This document shows, in pieces, positions 21,665-33,857 of a DNA stretch of 64,000 nt; positions within the stretch are counted from its first letter, which is position 1, and each line of letters begins with the position of its first letter. The translations under genes and the position numbers were made by a program. Source of the stretch: Adineta vaga (lineage: Eukaryota > Rotifera); assembly GCA_021613535.1 (NCBI GenBank), contig CP075494.1:4898001-4962000 (forward strand). Reading direction: 5' to 3'. The notes under the pieces were generated by a model. The model saw nothing but the letters and a program-made list of their open reading frames with translations. It did no database searches and was not told the origin of the DNA.

Positions 21665-22584
21665 AAATTAACAGACAAACTCTTTGATAATGAAATAAAA
21701 ACTATCCATTTTGTCTTTCTTTTACAAAAATTCCTGTTCTTATAGTTAGAATTTTAAATAAACCATGTTTTTAGTTTATAGTTATCAAATAATTAACATC
21801 ATACAATCGTTCAATTCTTTATTTTTTGGAATATATGTCAGCTATTATCATGTGAAGCATCACACTTCTTCCAGAAATTATATATATTCTGAATATTTCC
21901 ATTTGAGGACACCTCTACTGATATATAGTGAGAGAACATGTGCTTGTTTTAGAAAACTGATATATATATATTTGCAGGAACTTCTTCTCCACACCTACCC
22001 CACCCACCCCTTCAATAATGATCCCGCAGTTTGTATGCTATTCTAAATTCAGAATTTGAATACAGTTGTAATAATAGGCAATCTTCAAAAATTCGAACTC
22101 GTTCTTGTGCGTATTCATATTAAACAATCCGGCACATAATGTATGTTCCGAGCATTTTGTACAAGTAAGATTCTATATCGAAACAGAATTCAGTCGATAA
22201 TTAAATAGGATATTTTAATAGAACTCTTTTTGTATTCGAAGCTACCAATCTTTCATGTTCATGTTTAATGCCATTGAAATGTATAGTTTCATTATTTTGA
22301 ACCAATTGCAAATCTTTCTACAGAAAACTATCAAACAAATCTCTATGAACAGATCGGTGTGGTGTTTTTTCTCTTATACCATACACTTATTCGTTAGCAT
22401 ACTGTGCGAGTATTTTTATAATTGCCAAAATTGTTATAAAAGTTCGAAAACTTAATAATGATGCATATATGAAATATAATGATTTTATAATTGAAAAAGA
22501 TCTTCAAAAACTCTGAGAACAAAGATGGTTCTTTTCCCTCTAGTGATAATTATCACACATTTACACTCACATCTTCATCCATCG
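21665..22584. other. Intergenic spacer between convergent genes
   Basis: Several short open frames with extreme AT composition and no conserved features. Nothing supportable. Confidence 0.4.
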
Positions 22585-24776
22585 TCAAGATCTTAATTGG
22601 AATGTGTCAGAGATATTTTGCGGTATTCCAGATGTGGGTTGAAACTGTAATTGCCAACTATACCAACTTGCATTGCTTGTTCTTTCATGTATGCTTTGAA
22701 ATTGTGCTATAACGTAGCGAGGAAATATTTTCTTACTAAAATTTCCATCTGGTCGAGACCTCCAAGTATAGATCAGTCTCGCTGGCTTTTCCTCGTCAGT
22801 ATACTCCATATCTAGTGATTGATCGAGGAAATTATGTTTTTGATCAATATGACTTGTTTTATTTGTGCCATACACGATTAGATTGATCGTCATGTTGACA
22901 AGAGTACGAGAACAATTCACATGAAGACGTAGAACTCGATAACTTTCAATCGGAAGAGTCGTGTTATCAAGAATAGCTTGACATATTACATGTGAATCAA
23001 TGCTTGTTGATGAATTTATTCCTACAAACATGACTAATACTGAATAATTGAGTTTCTCTTTCTTAATTTGAATGTACAATATACTTACTAGAGGGAAGAA
23101 GGGTGACCATTGGTATAACAATACTTGGAATCAAAACAATACAACCGATGAAAATAACAAGAAGATAAAATGAATGTTGTTTTAATATGATCATCATATT
23201 AGATAATGAAGTCATAGAATTGACCTGCAACGATAATATTCAGTAATAAAGTTTGCTTCAATTTTATAAACATATATCTTACTATGAAATTATTGAATAC
23301 ATTATTTTGAAGTTGAGTATTAACAACATTCATATCTTTATCTACCGAATTACATTGAATGTGATTATCGGATATTGTTCGAAGTTGTTCAACGATAATT
23401 TCATTATTTGCAGATTTAAGTGCCTCAGACATCAGTTGACAATACTTTTCCACATATGCACCATTCCGAATCGATTTCAACCAGATAGCCATTCCAGTAA
23501 TCATACAACTTTCACCTGTTTCAGTCAGAAGACGATATTGACTTTGATTTTTCTCAATTCGTTTCTCGTCTTTACCACGTACCATCTTAATCTTGATCGA
23601 ATAAGTTTCATCATTATGTACTTCTTCATACGATTCAGTACGAAAGACAATACCCATGGGTAACATGACTTCGTTTTCAAATCGCATTGAACTATATTCA
23701 CCAATAAAAGCAATTGGTTTCTCTCGAACTTCTGCTTGTGAAATATGCATTGAAATCAAAACAGATACTTCATCATTATTTCGGACACCTTCACCTGAAA
23801 ACATACCAGCAACATCTTCTTCCGTTGATGTTGACAAGAAATTTCTCGTCACAAATAATTCGCCTTTCATTTTTAAACGATTAACTTCATCTTTTTTCAT
23901 CATTTTTCCACGATAGACGATCAAATCTCGTTGTAGAAGTGTGCGTAATTGTTCTTGATGAAGTCTTTGTAATTGCATATACAAATCACGAAGAATGAAA
24001 CGAATTTGAAATAATGCTGTAAAATCCATTAAAGCACATGTTCGACTAATAATTTGACAAACGAAACTGCTCGATGTTGAATACCATTGAATAGCATCTG
24101 ATTCTTCATAAGTTCTTTCAAATTCATGAATTTTTCCCATATATGTCGGATTATCTTCGTATATTTTACGACAAAATTCCAAAAAATCTTCTTTTGCTTC
24201 ATTTGTTCTTGGTAGGTTAATGATTAATTCTGTTAAACATATTTGCATTAGTAACAGTTGACTACCTTCATCAAGTTGTTTGATTGGAGTTTGAAGTGAT
24301 GGTTTCGAAAGAAATTGTCGAATGAACGATTGATTTTCCAAGGATCGATGTGTAAACCAATTTTCAAAAGATTCTTGAGAAATACAACGATAGATTGCAA
24401 TAATTTGAGAAAATTTTATAAAATCATCTGCAATCTTTCTATTTTCAGCATAATGATCGTATAGAATAAGAATCACACGTTTTTGAACCGATGAATCAAT
24501 GTACTGGAGACATTCATTAAGATCATAGAATTCTTTGGATTCAAGTCGCAGTCGTTCCAATATTTCAGTATTTATTTCATTGTTTTGAAAACACATCGGT
24601 ATCCAAAACTTCAGTTCTTTTCGTAATTTTTTATCTTCAAGTCGAAATCGTTTTGTATTTGAGATTCGAACAAGACCACTCTTCGTATTTTCATTGGTTT
24701 TTATTGAGCGTTCAATTAATCGAACTATGACACGATGTGAAACATTTGCATCCGGATCCAGCTGCGATTCAACCAT
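22585..24776 (-). CDS. Membrane-anchored R-S-E ADP-ribosyltransferase (ART2)
   Basis: Exons 24776-23283, 23224-23089 and 23021-22585 join to 688 residues (2,067 nt). The N-terminal Rossmann-like domain (about 35-135; KRVILILYDHY, IAIYRC) leads into the ART fold with Arg289 in VYRG, Ser315 in FLSTS and Glu367/Glu369 (ENEVMLPMG). Exon 2 encodes one membrane span near residues 517-538 (YLLVIFIGCIVLIPSIVIPM). Exon 3 encodes about 145 residues with many N-glycosylation sites (NTT, NCS, NMT, NKT, NAS, NIS). Without a signal peptide this predicts a type II protein: catalytic part in the cytosol, C-terminal domain outside. Known vertebrate ARTs are the reverse (secreted or GPI-linked). The ectodomain family is unknown to me; ART3 has a related one. 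Confidence 0.82.
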
Positions 24777-25124
24777 TACGATACGATAAAGAATGGTCTT
24801 TATTATGACAACAGACTTTTGTATTAGAAAACAACTAGAGATTAGATTGATGACAAAGGATAAAGTTGTTCGCACAAATATTTGATCATATTTATATGAA
24901 AAACATACGTTAGTAGAAAACAAATAATCAATAGTCAATATAGACTATCAAATAGATCCCACATTGTATGATGGATTTTTCGAGAAGATGTGTGAAGAAC
25001 CGAGCATGTTAAAGAAGATAAGAAAAGAAAATATATATGGTAATTTCTGTACAAGATTTTTATTCTGAATTACATAAATATAATTTGAATTATTGATTTG
25101 CCATGCTTAGAAGAAAAAAAATAG
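24777..25124. other. Short spacer between ART2 and ART3
   Basis: Nothing seen; should contain the ART2 promoter. ART2 and ART3 are tandem on the minus strand. Confidence 0.4.
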
Positions 25125-27757
25125 TTAAAAACTTCCAGATACATGGAAGAAATCGCCATAAATAGATTGAGCCCATATTTCGTAAGTATCATTTCCTAAG
25201 ATACGTGACGAATTAGGAGTGTAATAGAATTGAGCTTCTATAAAATGAGGAAAACTTTCTTTGACAATATGCATACCAGGCAATGAATACCAAGTATAGA
25301 TAATTTGTGTTGGATTCTCTACAAAGGTCATATTCGTTGAATAATTCCAAAAAGTTTGATATTGTTGAGCATGAGTTTCATTGAAAGTACGTTGAACTAT
25401 TTGAATGATGGTCATATTTGATAGTGTTTCAGAACAGTTAAAATCAAGGTGCTCTACTTGATAGTTCGATGATGGATTCTGAACAGACGATACTGCTGAA
25501 CATGTCAGCGGTCGCCGTGTCGGTTCTTCTATACGAATTTAAAAGATACCAATATGAATATATACAGAAAATATCTTATATTTTTTAGAATGGTCTTCTA
25601 GAACGAATGTGTCGATCTAAGTAGATTTGTAACACTATCGATAAGAAAGTTTTCTTCGAAATTCTTGATCATGGCTCGACAGCATTCGTTTTGTTTTTAA
25701 AATAAAGCAAATAAATAAAAATTGACTTACTAGATCTTAAAACGACAGGAAGAACTATACTGCCTATAATAATCAGTATACCTAAAGTCACGATTGCAAC
25801 AGTTGTCTTGGGATATGAACTCATAAAACCACTAATAGTAGAAAATATCTAAATATTGAAAGTAAAACTTCCATCAAATTCTATAAACAGGTTTTACTCC
25901 TAGATTGTTTTGTTGATTGGGAACTATTGTCTCCGTTGGCTGATTATTGGATAGCTAAAAATATAAATCACTGTTAAAGATTCGTGATCGAATTTTTATC
26001 TTTCTTTTGCTATTCTTTAAGATCTAATAATAATCATCATGTGCCATCAAATTTAACGTGTCATTATGATCTACTCGCCTAACATAGAATCTGATCGCTA
26101 TCAATAGATTACATAAAAAAGTAGGAGAACCGGATCACTGTAGTTCTCATATTTGAAAAAGAATGAGATCATCTATAATGTTTTGTTTACACCGTACATT
26201 GTTTTCAAAGACTCATTTATAAAAGTTTCTCTTCAAAGCTGCAGAACGAATAAAATAGACATCTGCGTTTCTACAAAGATTCTCTCTAAAATCTTTCACT
26301 TGTAGATACAACTAATCTAAAAATAATTATCTGATATATAAAAACATAATGATTACCTGTGTATATGGATTCGTATTCCTTACTGTATTGAATGGTTCCT
26401 CCGCATTTCGAATAGATGACGCATGAGTTTTATTCAGAGGTTGATTGCTGTTCATCAGTGGTTGAAAAACATTTGCACCAATAAATGTACAAAGGGCACC
26501 TGCTACAGTCCGATCGAGAAATTTGCTAATGTGTTCCTCTATTCTGGCTTCTTCTTCACCACGAACCATTCTAATTTTCCAAATTTTTTTTAACCTCTTT
26601 CCAGTTTGTTTGCATGATTCAACACGAAACACCATTCCCATAGACAATATAACTTCCGCTTCGTCGAGAATCTTGCCTTCGTTGCCATAAAGAGACGCAA
26701 ATGCCTTACTTTTTGCATCAATATACTCAATACGCATGCGAATCAAAGCAGATACTTCATCGTTATTGTCTAAACCTTCTCCAGCAAACATTTTTGAAAC
26801 GTTTTTATTCAATGAAGTAGATAGAAAATTTCTTGTGACAAAAAAACCTTCTTCCTTCTCAAACTGATTCAATTCAGTTCTGCATATTTTTCTACCACGA
26901 TAAACTGTAAAACCAGATTGAAATCTATTCTCTGCTAAATTTTTGACATGATGTTCTTTCACAGACAAATCCATATCTCGCAGAATAAAACTAACTTTTG
27001 AAAATACTTCAAGGTTCAGAGAAGCGCACGATCTGGAAACAATACGGGAAATACATGATTCGGGATTTGTATACCAAGTTAAAACGTTTTTGCTATTATA
27101 AGTCGTTTTAAACTTTCCCATATGTTCTTTATATATCGGATATTCTCTTTCACAAAATTCAATGAAGTCTTCCATAGCACTATCTGATGGTTGAATGTGT
27201 GTTAAGAAATTGATAAGAGAAATTTGAACAAGTACCATTAGACCAGCAAAATCTAGTGTTTGAATGGGCGTTTCAGCAATATCATCTGCAGTACTCATTG
27301 ATTCGAATGGATCATCGGCAAACGGTTCTGATTCTAGACAACAATAGATTCTAATCTCTTTTGGAAGCTTTGAAATATGTGACAAGATTGTTACGTTGTT
27401 AGCATGATGGTCGTAGAGTAATAGAATCACACGTTTGCATTGACATGACTTAATATAGTTAATGCACTCTTTAGCATCGTCAAATTGGATGTGAATTATT
27501 TGTGTCTGTTGGTATTCAACAGTATTCGTCTCCTCACTGGGAGAAACCGTTGGTATCCATGAGTTGAAATCTTCTTTCAATTTTCTAACAACTTCATTAA
27601 AGGAATTTACACTAGATATTCTAATCAAACCACTCTGCAATCTATCATGTTCTGTTTCAACCGTAATCAAACGCTTTTCTTTAAGTTCTATTATAAATAT
27701 ATTTTCAACGCGATCATTGGCTTCCACATCTCGTCCAATATTAGTAAACATAGCCAT
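25125..27757 (-). CDS. Membrane-anchored R-S-E ADP-ribosyltransferase (ART3)
   Basis: Exons 27757-26357, 25954-25898, 25848-25731 and 25528-25125 join to 659 residues (1,980 nt). Architecture matches ART2: N-terminal domain (KRVILLLYDHH, IRIYCC), ART fold with Arg287 in VYRG, Ser313 in FLSTS and Glu366/Glu368 (EAEVILSMG), a short Asn/Gln-rich linker exon, one membrane span near 500-523 (AIVTLGILIIIGSIVLPVVL), and a glycosylated ectodomain of about 135 residues (FNCSETLSNMTI, IIYTWYSLPGMHIVKESFP). ART2 and ART3 ectodomains share the FNCS/VNCS..LxNMTI and IYTWxSxPxG patterns. One intron more than ART2. The catalytic residues are all present, so it should be active. Two non-catalytic exons are tiny, so an intron-unaware caller would end the protein after the enzyme. 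Confidence 0.82.
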
Positions 27758-29439
27758 TCTAAACTATCTGTATAGTATAAATTGATTTGGAAAAACTAAA
27801 GAAATAAATGACGTAGAAAATAATCGAAAGAATTAAAAGAATTATAAGTCAAATGACATATTTTAAACACTTGAATCTTTCTTTTCTGTTCTTCATTTAT
27901 ATAGGACAATCTCGCCGTAGTTGGAAATACCGACTGATGTCGTCACTCTTCCTATGTACCTATTTTTACCGCATTCGTATTACTAAATGTAAATATGAAG
28001 AAAGTTTTGTTATCGCACGTCGAGTATGATTAATGTTTCTCTGGTGAAGAATTCCTCTCGAGTTTATGCGCAATTGAATGAGGCAGTCGTGTTGTCCTTC
28101 GACATTCATGTGTAAACATAACATCAACTCACATGTGATAAATGTTTTACTTGTGAAGACAAGCAACATTTATCGATTATAGTGATGAATATCAAAAAAG
28201 TATTTGTATCATTTCCATTAGTGAAGCGAATTTCGTTTTAACAAAATGTATTTATTCATTAACAAAAGCAGTATGTAAACTGATATTGCATCAAAATGAT
28301 TACCTTCGATCGTTATTCACTCGTAATGGCTTGTATGATAATACAAGTAAAGTTATTCGTACTACTTGTTACTTCTTGCAAATAACTGGTGAAAAAGAAA
28401 ATCATAAATATCGCAGATTTAATGGGAATCTTTATATTAAGTATTCATATATACTCTTTGTGAGTCCATATGAAACAGAATAACATAAAGACGCATAAAG
28501 CATGATTGTAGTATGATTCACAAAATGTTATTTAGAAATAACCATGAAATCGTATTTTTGATGAAATATTTATCGACTCTCATTTTTAACAGACAAAAAA
28601 TTCAAGAAATATGAAGTTTTGTTTTGTATTCCTTTCTTTGTGCGAGACAAAAAATATTGTTTCACATGTAACTTCAGATGGGTCGAAGTGTCAATATCAT
28701 TGGAAATTTTCGCATTATGACAAACTGAAAATACATTTCGTTATAGAAATATATCAAATGTAATTTAATTCATAAAAACGTAATCTATGAGATCTTTCAC
28801 AAAACCGAATAGTTATGTCTCTACATTAAAGGCAAACAAAAAATTCTTTACTGGCATAATAACTACAATTAGAATGTTGAAGAAATAATAAGGAGACTGA
28901 AGAAAGATGTTTTTGTTAGTTCGTTTTTACGTAGGAAGCAAATGGTCATTAATATTCTGTAAATTTTACAATTTTTTTTCTTTTCTTTTCTCTTTTTCAG
29001 AAGAAAAATTCTATGACAAAACAAATTTCATCAAATCGAACGATTCGATGAGGATGTAGATGTGGGTATTTTTGTGGTTGACTACCCATAGAATATTAAC
29101 CCATATACACATATGGTTTCATATTCGATAGACTTCAGGTTGCCGCCAATTCATCATATATCGGTTTTAATTGAAAAAATTTTACTTTACTCACACTAAA
29201 TAAAACTTCAAAATCAATATTTTGTTTTCAGCATTTTTTTTTGTTTCCTCATAGTTTTCTGTCTATATTGAAATCTGATAGTTCAATAAATATTTTCTTT
29301 TATGATGCACATGTAGAGTAATTATATTGGTAACAAGAGATAAATTTTGATAAGTCATCATATTTCTCGTTAACAACTGCATATATATACACCAAAAAAA
29401 GTCCATTGTAGACTGGCAAAATAAAAAAGAATAATAAAG
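27758..29439. other. Long intergenic spacer
   Basis: AT-rich. A 50-codon frame at 28611-28763 starts MKFCFVFLSLCETK, weakly like a signal peptide; I do not call it. No other gene, repeat or RNA seen. Bounded by divergent genes, so it holds the promoters of ART3 and the next GPCR. Confidence 0.4.
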
Positions 29440-30536
29440 ATGAATGTTACTATACTTCCATCATCGATTTCTCAATTACAACTTGCCTCTAAACATCTTA
29501 GTCTTACATTTGCTATGCCTTTATGTATCTTTGGTATTCTGGGTAATTTGATTAACATCGTAGTTTTCATTGATTTAGGTAATTACAAACATAATGCATC
29601 TTCATTGTATATCTTTTTCAAAACATTCTGTGATCTTTTGGTTCTTATTATTGGTTTGGGTCTTCGTATTCTGAATCATAGTTTTCGAATCGATTTTTCT
29701 GTTCAAAGTCGTCTGTGGTGTAAAATTCGCGTTGCTCTCCTAGAAATCGGTGTGTTCAATTCATTTACATGTCTTTGTCTTCAATCGATCGATGCATATT
29801 TCTCTTCTTCACCATCAGTTGTTTTGCGACGAAAAAGTCAAGTTCAAACTGCTCGTTATCTTTTAATTGCTTGTTCTATCTTCTGGATTTCTCATCAAAT
29901 TCCTTATGTTATCTTTCAAGATCTCATTGTTATCAAAAATAAACCAACATGTCGAACAATAAACGAAGTCTTTTCACAATATCGAAATTATTTTGCTGTT
30001 ATTGGTTTCGCTGCAGTTATTCCCGTTACAGTCATTAGTATTTTCGGGATTCTTACTTATCGACAACTTCGTGCACTCAATAGAGATCGATTTAATATGC
30101 GTGCACGTCGTCAATCTTTAGCATTATCTCATTTGACAAAACAAATGACGAATATGACATTAGTTCATATCATCATTGTATCATTATGTGAAATTCCGTT
30201 TGCTATTGTACAAGTTTATTCATGTGCCACAGAACGTATGGGTAAAAGTGCCTTACATCAAGCTCGAGAACAACTAATTCAAATGATTGTTGTTACTGGT
30301 AATTATGGGACATTTGCTGTAAGTCATTTTCCTTTTTCTATTCGATAAAATATCAGTTGACTTCTTTTATATAATGCTAGAGTTCATTCTATTGTTATTG
30401 TGCAGCATCCAAACGCTTTCGTAAACAAGTTGTTGAAGCATTCACTCATTTTCAATGCAATGGAAAGAATCAACCTTTATCTTCTTCAGAAACAATTAGT
30501 AAGGTTCTTAATCCACAGATCACAACACAGATTTGA
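29440..30536 (+). CDS. Rhodopsin-like GPCR, two exons
   Basis: Exons 29440-30318 and 30381-30536 join to 344 residues (1,035 nt). The N-terminus carries one glycosylation site. TM1 contains GILGNLINIVVF (the conserved G-N), TM3 ends LCLQSIDAYFSSSP (DRY region modified), and the basic third loop RQLRALNRDRFNMRARRQS precedes TM6. The intron splits TM7: exon 2 begins SSFYCYCAASKRFRKQV, the usual NPxxY-replacing helix 8 entry of bdelloid receptors. Ignoring the intron would truncate the tail. Resembles FMRFamide/peptide-type receptors; ligand unknown. Confidence 0.8.
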
Positions 30537-30590
30537 GCTTTTTCAATAGAAAAAAAAGTAAAAGATAATTAAAAATAAAATCAGTCATCG

Positions 30591-32233
30591 TTATGCTTTT
30601 CGTATATATGATCGAATCATATGACATTGAAATCTCATCAATCTATAGATCATTTCAAATAATTCCATGACAGAAAGAAGACTAATTCCAATCCATAAAC
30701 CTGTCTGTCCTCCGATATTTGAAAGTACATCAAGAAAATTGAGAGATGCTGATTGAATATTATTTTCTACAACAGTTGTTTCGCGTACAACAGTAACAGC
30801 AAGATAATTTGTATAAATATATTCAGGCCATGCTGTTGACCAATCTAATGGTAGAGGAATTGCTAATTGTTCAACGTAGTTCTTAATTCCATATAATTGC
30901 CATGAAACTGGTGTTACTAATGAAGATTTTTTAATAATAAAATCGGTCATCGAACATTCTTGTCGACATTTTTCATCTTCATTGGTTAGACCAGCAGTAG
31001 AATTTATATATGCAAAACCGGCTTCCGCATAGCAACTATCGGTTGAATCACAAAGAGGAGCAAGAATCACAGTATCAGTTCCCGGTAAAATAAGCGATCG
31101 CATATCCCAAATATAAGGATTAACACAACCACATTGCACATAACTATATCATTAAATGATATACATGTCTTAGAATATATTTTCATGTACACTCATCAAA
31201 CTTACGTATGAATCTGTATTTCAAGTTTGACACATAATTGTTTGCAATATCCATAATCAAATGCTGCATAATTCGTAAACATTGTACGCATCCAAGGATC
31301 AATTTTTGATCTACATGATGTGTAAGGTGAGGATAGGAAAGAATTCGTTTTTTTCCTATAACTAAACTTATGCTTTTGTCCAGGTATTAAATTAAAACCA
31401 GATAGATCCATCAATGGTAATTGAGTATTATCATGTATAAGAGCGACAATTCCAACACCTAAATATTCACGATTAAACATTTGAAGAAATTCATCTCAAC
31501 AAAACTTACTATCTGCTATATAAGGAATATATTGATGACTATGTACATAAAGACCTAATTCAAGTTTGCCGGAACCATCGTATTCTGTTCCATCTAGAAT
31601 ACTGTCATCACTTGTATTTTTTAATTTACCATTGAATGTATAACAATAACCATAATCAGTAGTGATAAATGGAGTAAAATCTGCTGCTGTACATGGTTGA
31701 GAATTATATCTACAAAATAGTAACATAGAAGAAAGTGGATAAGAAAATTGTTCCAGTGAGTCATTTCTATTGAATAAATCACGTGTAAAAGGTCCAAGAT
31801 ATGAAGCGTGTTCGGGTTGTACTGTTGATGTATCATTTGTATTTGTGACATTCAGTGCATGCAAATAACTTAAAAATGGTATCATAAACGTATCTAAACG
31901 TAAGCCTCCAGCATTACAAAATGAAAATGCCGGAAAACTGTGTGGCCATTCATCATCTATGCTTATATCTATTTGAGTTGGGTAACTGAGATAGTTTAGG
32001 ATTGCTTGAACGATAAAAAAGAGCATCAAACCAGTACAAACTATGAAGGCAATTGACCAATAGATACAATTATGGCGACTTGAACTACTTGCAATACGCG
32101 GTAATCCATGTGCAGTTGTACTTGTACTGAACTCTTGAAGAATCGAAAACCATTTACGAGATTCGTTTTTCTCTTCTATGATTTCATTCTCTGTTGGAAA
32201 TTCAACGGATACATGATTGATTATATTCGACAT
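30591..32233 (-). CDS. DEG/ENaC-family sodium channel subunit (copy 2)
   Basis: Exons 32233-31510, 31458-31206 and 31143-30591 join to 509 residues. Paralogue of 7506-9147 with HGLPRIASS before TM1, FPAFSFCN after it, CGCVNP in the ectodomain, and IGGQTGLWIGISLLS with the GxS filter in TM2. The ATG at 32233 was chosen because it aligns with the start of copy 1 (MSDKSNH against MSNIINH); the frame is open slightly further upstream but without an ATG. Exons 1 and 2 have exactly the same lengths as in copy 1, so the two arose from one spliced ancestor. Confidence 0.87.
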
Positions 32234-32481
32234 ATTTTCAAACAACTGAAAAAGCACAGGTAATCGAATACCTTTATATTACTGATTGCTTTGAAGTGCT
32301 TATATTCAAACATTGAATAACGCCCTATATTATATAAGTGCTTCATTCAAGTAAATAAATAATCCTTTACTGACATAGAAAGAAAAGCAATACGAAAACA
32401 TAATTGTACTTCTTTTCCGCTCGAATACTGAATAATATCGTTTTTTTCTTATTCACGACCAATTTTTCTTTAGATTCTGTT

Positions 32482-33483
32482 TTAGCATGCCGCCATGTTT
32501 GAATCTTTCTTTTGTGTTGATGCTAGATATTTTTGTAGAATTAAATCCCATGATTGAATTGGTGGATATTTTGGTGGTTTATCTGCTGTTGTACATGTTG
32601 GAATACATTCTACTATCTCATCGGGATTGATTTGACAAAAGAAAGCAATACTTTGTCGAGATGGATAGCAATTTTCATTTGTTATTTTCTTCTCAGGTCC
32701 AATAACACGATGTGGTGTTGATACCCAATGATCGTTCGTCCATCGAGACATTAAATCACCTAGATTAATAACAAAACTATTTTCAATATAAGGAACATTA
32801 ATCCATTGTTGATTAAAACGATTTTGTACTTGTAAACCACCAATAGAATCTTGTTTTAACATAGTAAATGCCCCATAATCAGTATGAGCACTTGAACGAT
32901 ATTGATTATGTGGTAATGGTGATGAAAATGAAGGATAGTATAGAGAACGTAGTGCTGAACGATGATTAGTAATTTTATTATCAAACCAATGTTGATCTAA
33001 ATTTAATGCAAGGGCAAATAATTGATAAAGATGTTTAGATAAACGATGACATTCTGCATAATACTTCAACCAAATTGATGGCATTGTTGAAGGTTTTGAT
33101 GGCCATTGAATCGATTGTTCATGTTCAGGACCGATTGAAAAACTTTCTTTCAAATCAGTTAAAAGTGATGAAGAAGATTTTTCATAACCAAGTGATAAAT
33201 TTTCATCATTTAAACCATTGTAACCATAGGGATAATCTTTTGATCCAGTAATTTCTCGTTTGATTGATAAAGGTAAATGAAAGAATTCTTTGGAAATTTT
33301 CATCATATCATCTTGAACTTTTTCATCGATTGAATGTCCTATAATAATAAAAAATCCGATCGTTTGACATATATGATCAATTTGTTTTGCTAATTGTTGA
33401 CGAGCTGCTGAAGTTTTAAATGATTCAGTTAAATCAATAATTGGTATTTCCTGTTGGAACTCGTGATTAGTATCGGAGAACAT
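32482..33483 (-). CDS. IPNS-like Fe(II)/2-oxoglutarate dioxygenase
   Basis: 333 residues. Soluble oxygenase of the isopenicillin-N-synthase-like group. The N-terminal IPIIDL and IGFFIIIGH motifs are typical. Iron ligands are His200 and Asp202 (AHTDYGAFTMLKQD) with His258 (STPHRV), and the 2-oxoglutarate-binding Arg276-x-Ser278 is in SRQSIAFF. GGLQVQNRFNQQWINVP is also conserved. Substrate unknown; relatives in bacteria, fungi and plants oxidise diverse small molecules. The ATG at 33483 is the first in frame. Upstream sequence (tttgttttctgttag) looks like an acceptor, so a 5' UTR intron is likely. Possible horizontal acquisition. Confidence 0.85.
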   Translation of the reverse strand: MFSDTNHEFQQEIPIIDLTESFKTSAARQQLAKQIDHICQTIGFFIIIGHSIDEKVQDDMMKISKEFFHLPLSIKREITGSKDYPYGYNGLNDENLSLGYEKSSSSLLTDLKESFSIGPEHEQSIQWPSKPSTMPSIWLKYYAECHRLSKHLYQLFALALNLDQHWFDNKITNHRSALRSLYYPSFSSPLPHNQYRSSAHTDYGAFTMLKQDSIGGLQVQNRFNQQWINVPYIENSFVINLGDLMSRWTNDHWVSTPHRVIGPEKKITNENCYPSRQSIAFFCQINPDEIVECIPTCTTADKPPKYPPIQSWDLILQKYLASTQKKDSNMAAC

Positions 33484-33857
33484 TTCAGATTGAATGAAAT
33501 ATTCTTGTCTAACAGAAAACAAAAAGAATGCTGTGAAAGGTCAATTCAATTGTTATTTGTTTTTCTTTTATTTAGAAGAATGAAATGATGTTCTTATTAT
33601 ATGATAAATATCATGACGATATCCTGCGACATCTAGAATTTATATACGAATTAAAACAGCAATGTCATGTTTTAAATAGTCATTTTCATTCTGTTTTTGG
33701 ATTATTCAATTACGAAACGACCGAAGTATCTTTTGAGAAATCGTATAGTTCAATAGTAAAGTCGTTATTGTTATTAGCCAAGAATATACAGATCGAGATG
33801 AAAATATTATTTATTTTTGAATATAGATACAAAACAAAAAGCAGAGATGACATGATA
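33484..33857. other. Spacer
   Basis: A 95-codon plus-strand frame at 33585-33872 overlaps the next gene's 3' end and has no known features; treated as chance. Nothing else. Confidence 0.4.

Noticed and set aside
22491-22712. Plus-strand open frame overlapping ART2's last exon
   Set aside because: Antisense shadow of the ART2 ectodomain exon.
28286-28483. 65-codon plus-strand frame in the 27.8-29.4 kb gap
   Set aside because: No start context, no motif and no splice partner.
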